In this document: positions 40,781 to 41,228 of the stretch, piece after piece
Layout of the letters: each line of letters starts with the position of its first letter
Numbering within the stretch: the stretch's first letter is position 1
Source: ATZT02 sp038124905
GTDB taxonomy: Bacteria; Actinomycetota; Actinomycetes; S36-B12; UBA5976
Reading direction: 5' to 3'
Assembly: GCA_038124905.1 (NCBI GenBank)
Contig: JAYPCW010000003.1
Coordinates: 1-41,228, forward strand
DNA length: 41,228 bases
Made by a program: the position numbers and the translations under genes
The notes under the pieces: model-generated
Told to the model about the DNA's origin: nothing
The model's database searches: none
What the model saw: the letters and a program-made list of their open reading frames with translations, nothing else

Positions 40781-41228
40781 TTTGAGAAGTTTTTACTTTT
40801 CTTAAAATCCACGAGAGAAGCCATCTCGTAAATTAAATGGGAAGCGGCCACTCCCGTGATCTCAGCATGATCGTAAGCAGGAGCTACTTCTACGACATCG
40901 CCACCAACAAAATTTGTGCCCGCCAAGCCACGCAAAACTGCCAAAAGTTCCCGAGAACTTAACCCACCCATTTCTGGGGTTCCGGTTCCAGGTGCAAACG
41001 CAGGGTCCAATACATCAATATCAATAGAAACATAAACAGGAACATCCCTAACTTTTAACTTTATAGACGCGATAATCTCATCTAAAGATAATTTATTAAA
41101 ATCAATAGAGGAAAAGATGCTAAAACCAAAAGCAGCATCGTCTACTAAATCTTTTTTATTATAGATAGGACCTCTAGTACCTACATGGATGCACTTATCT
41201 TGAATCAAAAGTTTTTCTTCCCAAGCTC
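40777..41228 (-). CDS. agmatinase/arginase-family ureohydrolase (5' end beyond window)
   Basis: The C-terminal about 150 residues of a binuclear-manganese ureohydrolase. The reading frame stays open to the window edge (AWEEKLLIQDKCIHVGTRGP), so the N-terminus with the first metal histidine is missing. Seen: the DxDxxDP metal motif in SIDIDVLDPAFAPGTGTPE, GGLSSREL, and GGDVVEVAPAYD with the catalytic-region Glu. This pattern is nearer agmatinase/guanidinobutyrase than arginase, but substrate is not fixed. The stop overlaps the GTG of the lipoprotein fragment. Confidence 0.88.
   Translation of the reverse strand, partial: AWEEKLLIQDKCIHVGTRGPIYNKKDLVDDAAFGFSIFSSIDFNKLSLDEIIASIKLKVRDVPVYVSIDIDVLDPAFAPGTGTPEMGGLSSRELLAVLRGLAGTNFVGGDVVEVAPAYDHAEITGVAASHLIYEMASLVDFKKSKNFSK

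Noticed and set aside
1..41228. CRISPR arrays, tRNA or rRNA genes, insertion sequences
   Set aside because: No regularly spaced repeats, tRNA-like cloverleaf, rRNA segments, transposase genes or terminal inverted repeats were recognised by reading; a tRNA scan was not run.

Overview
The window looks like a low-GC actinobacterial chromosome segment, probably a metagenome- or single-cell-derived contig, since a run of ten Ns interrupts it at 40722-40731. The actinobacterial signs are a very small bS22/AURKAIP1-type ribosomal protein next to an Rv0500A-type HTH protein and proC, an actinobacterial CobA-HemD fusion, Rex, a ClpC with two N-terminal repeats, and an ABC sugar importer with no ATPase gene beside it. 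AT-rich sequence, tight packing (many ATGA overlaps and 1-12 nt gaps) and frequent TTG/GTG starts suggest a streamlined aquatic lineage such as the freshwater acI/Nanopelagicales group. That placement is inference; no rRNA gene is present.

Region 1 (1-6046, minus strand) is a housekeeping block: proline dehydrogenase-proC, HTH protein, bS22, glutaredoxin, Rex, HemD fusion, histidine phosphatase, TlpA-like lipoprotein. It resembles the conserved actinobacterial proC-to-cytochrome-c-biogenesis neighbourhood, but hemA, hemC, hemB and hemL are not at their usual positions. A near-perfect Rex operator lies just ahead of rex.

Region 2 (6067-15512) holds a cysteine-rich protein, radA, clpC, ppc and dxs. 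Region 3 (15589-18387) is a tryptophan-to-anthranilate module, kynU divergent from tetR-kynA, with a 15-bp inverted repeat in the shared promoter region.

Region 4 (18388-31253, minus strand) is the main accessory block: MFS transporter, NagA, NagB-II-like SIS protein, sugar ABC importer, SDR dehydrogenase, N-acyl-D-amino-acid deacylase, SMP-30 lactonase, D-serine-dehydratase-like PLP enzyme, RidA, ROK kinase and a DoxX-like membrane protein. The first genes and the kinase would give ordinary N-acetylglucosamine catabolism. The set dehydrogenase-lactonase-deacylase-ammonia lyase-RidA also reads as an oxidative branch (GlcNAc to N-acetylglucosaminate to glucosaminate to 2-keto-3-deoxygluconate). 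Two genes here have no ATG/GTG/TTG start where homology needs one, but each has an ATT codon behind a good Shine-Dalgarno.

Region 5 (31335-38464, plus strand) has quinone oxidoreductase-SnoaL-M81 peptidase, then a 450-bp stretch with a CRP-like site, two unrecognised small ORFs (51 and 36 aa) and a strong terminator, then a baeRF3-like protein, NfeD-stomatin and a group II PLP decarboxylase. Region 6 (38503-41228, minus strand) has a ureohydrolase, two tandem related lipoprotein genes (one cut by the N gap), an acetamidase/formamidase and an SDR.
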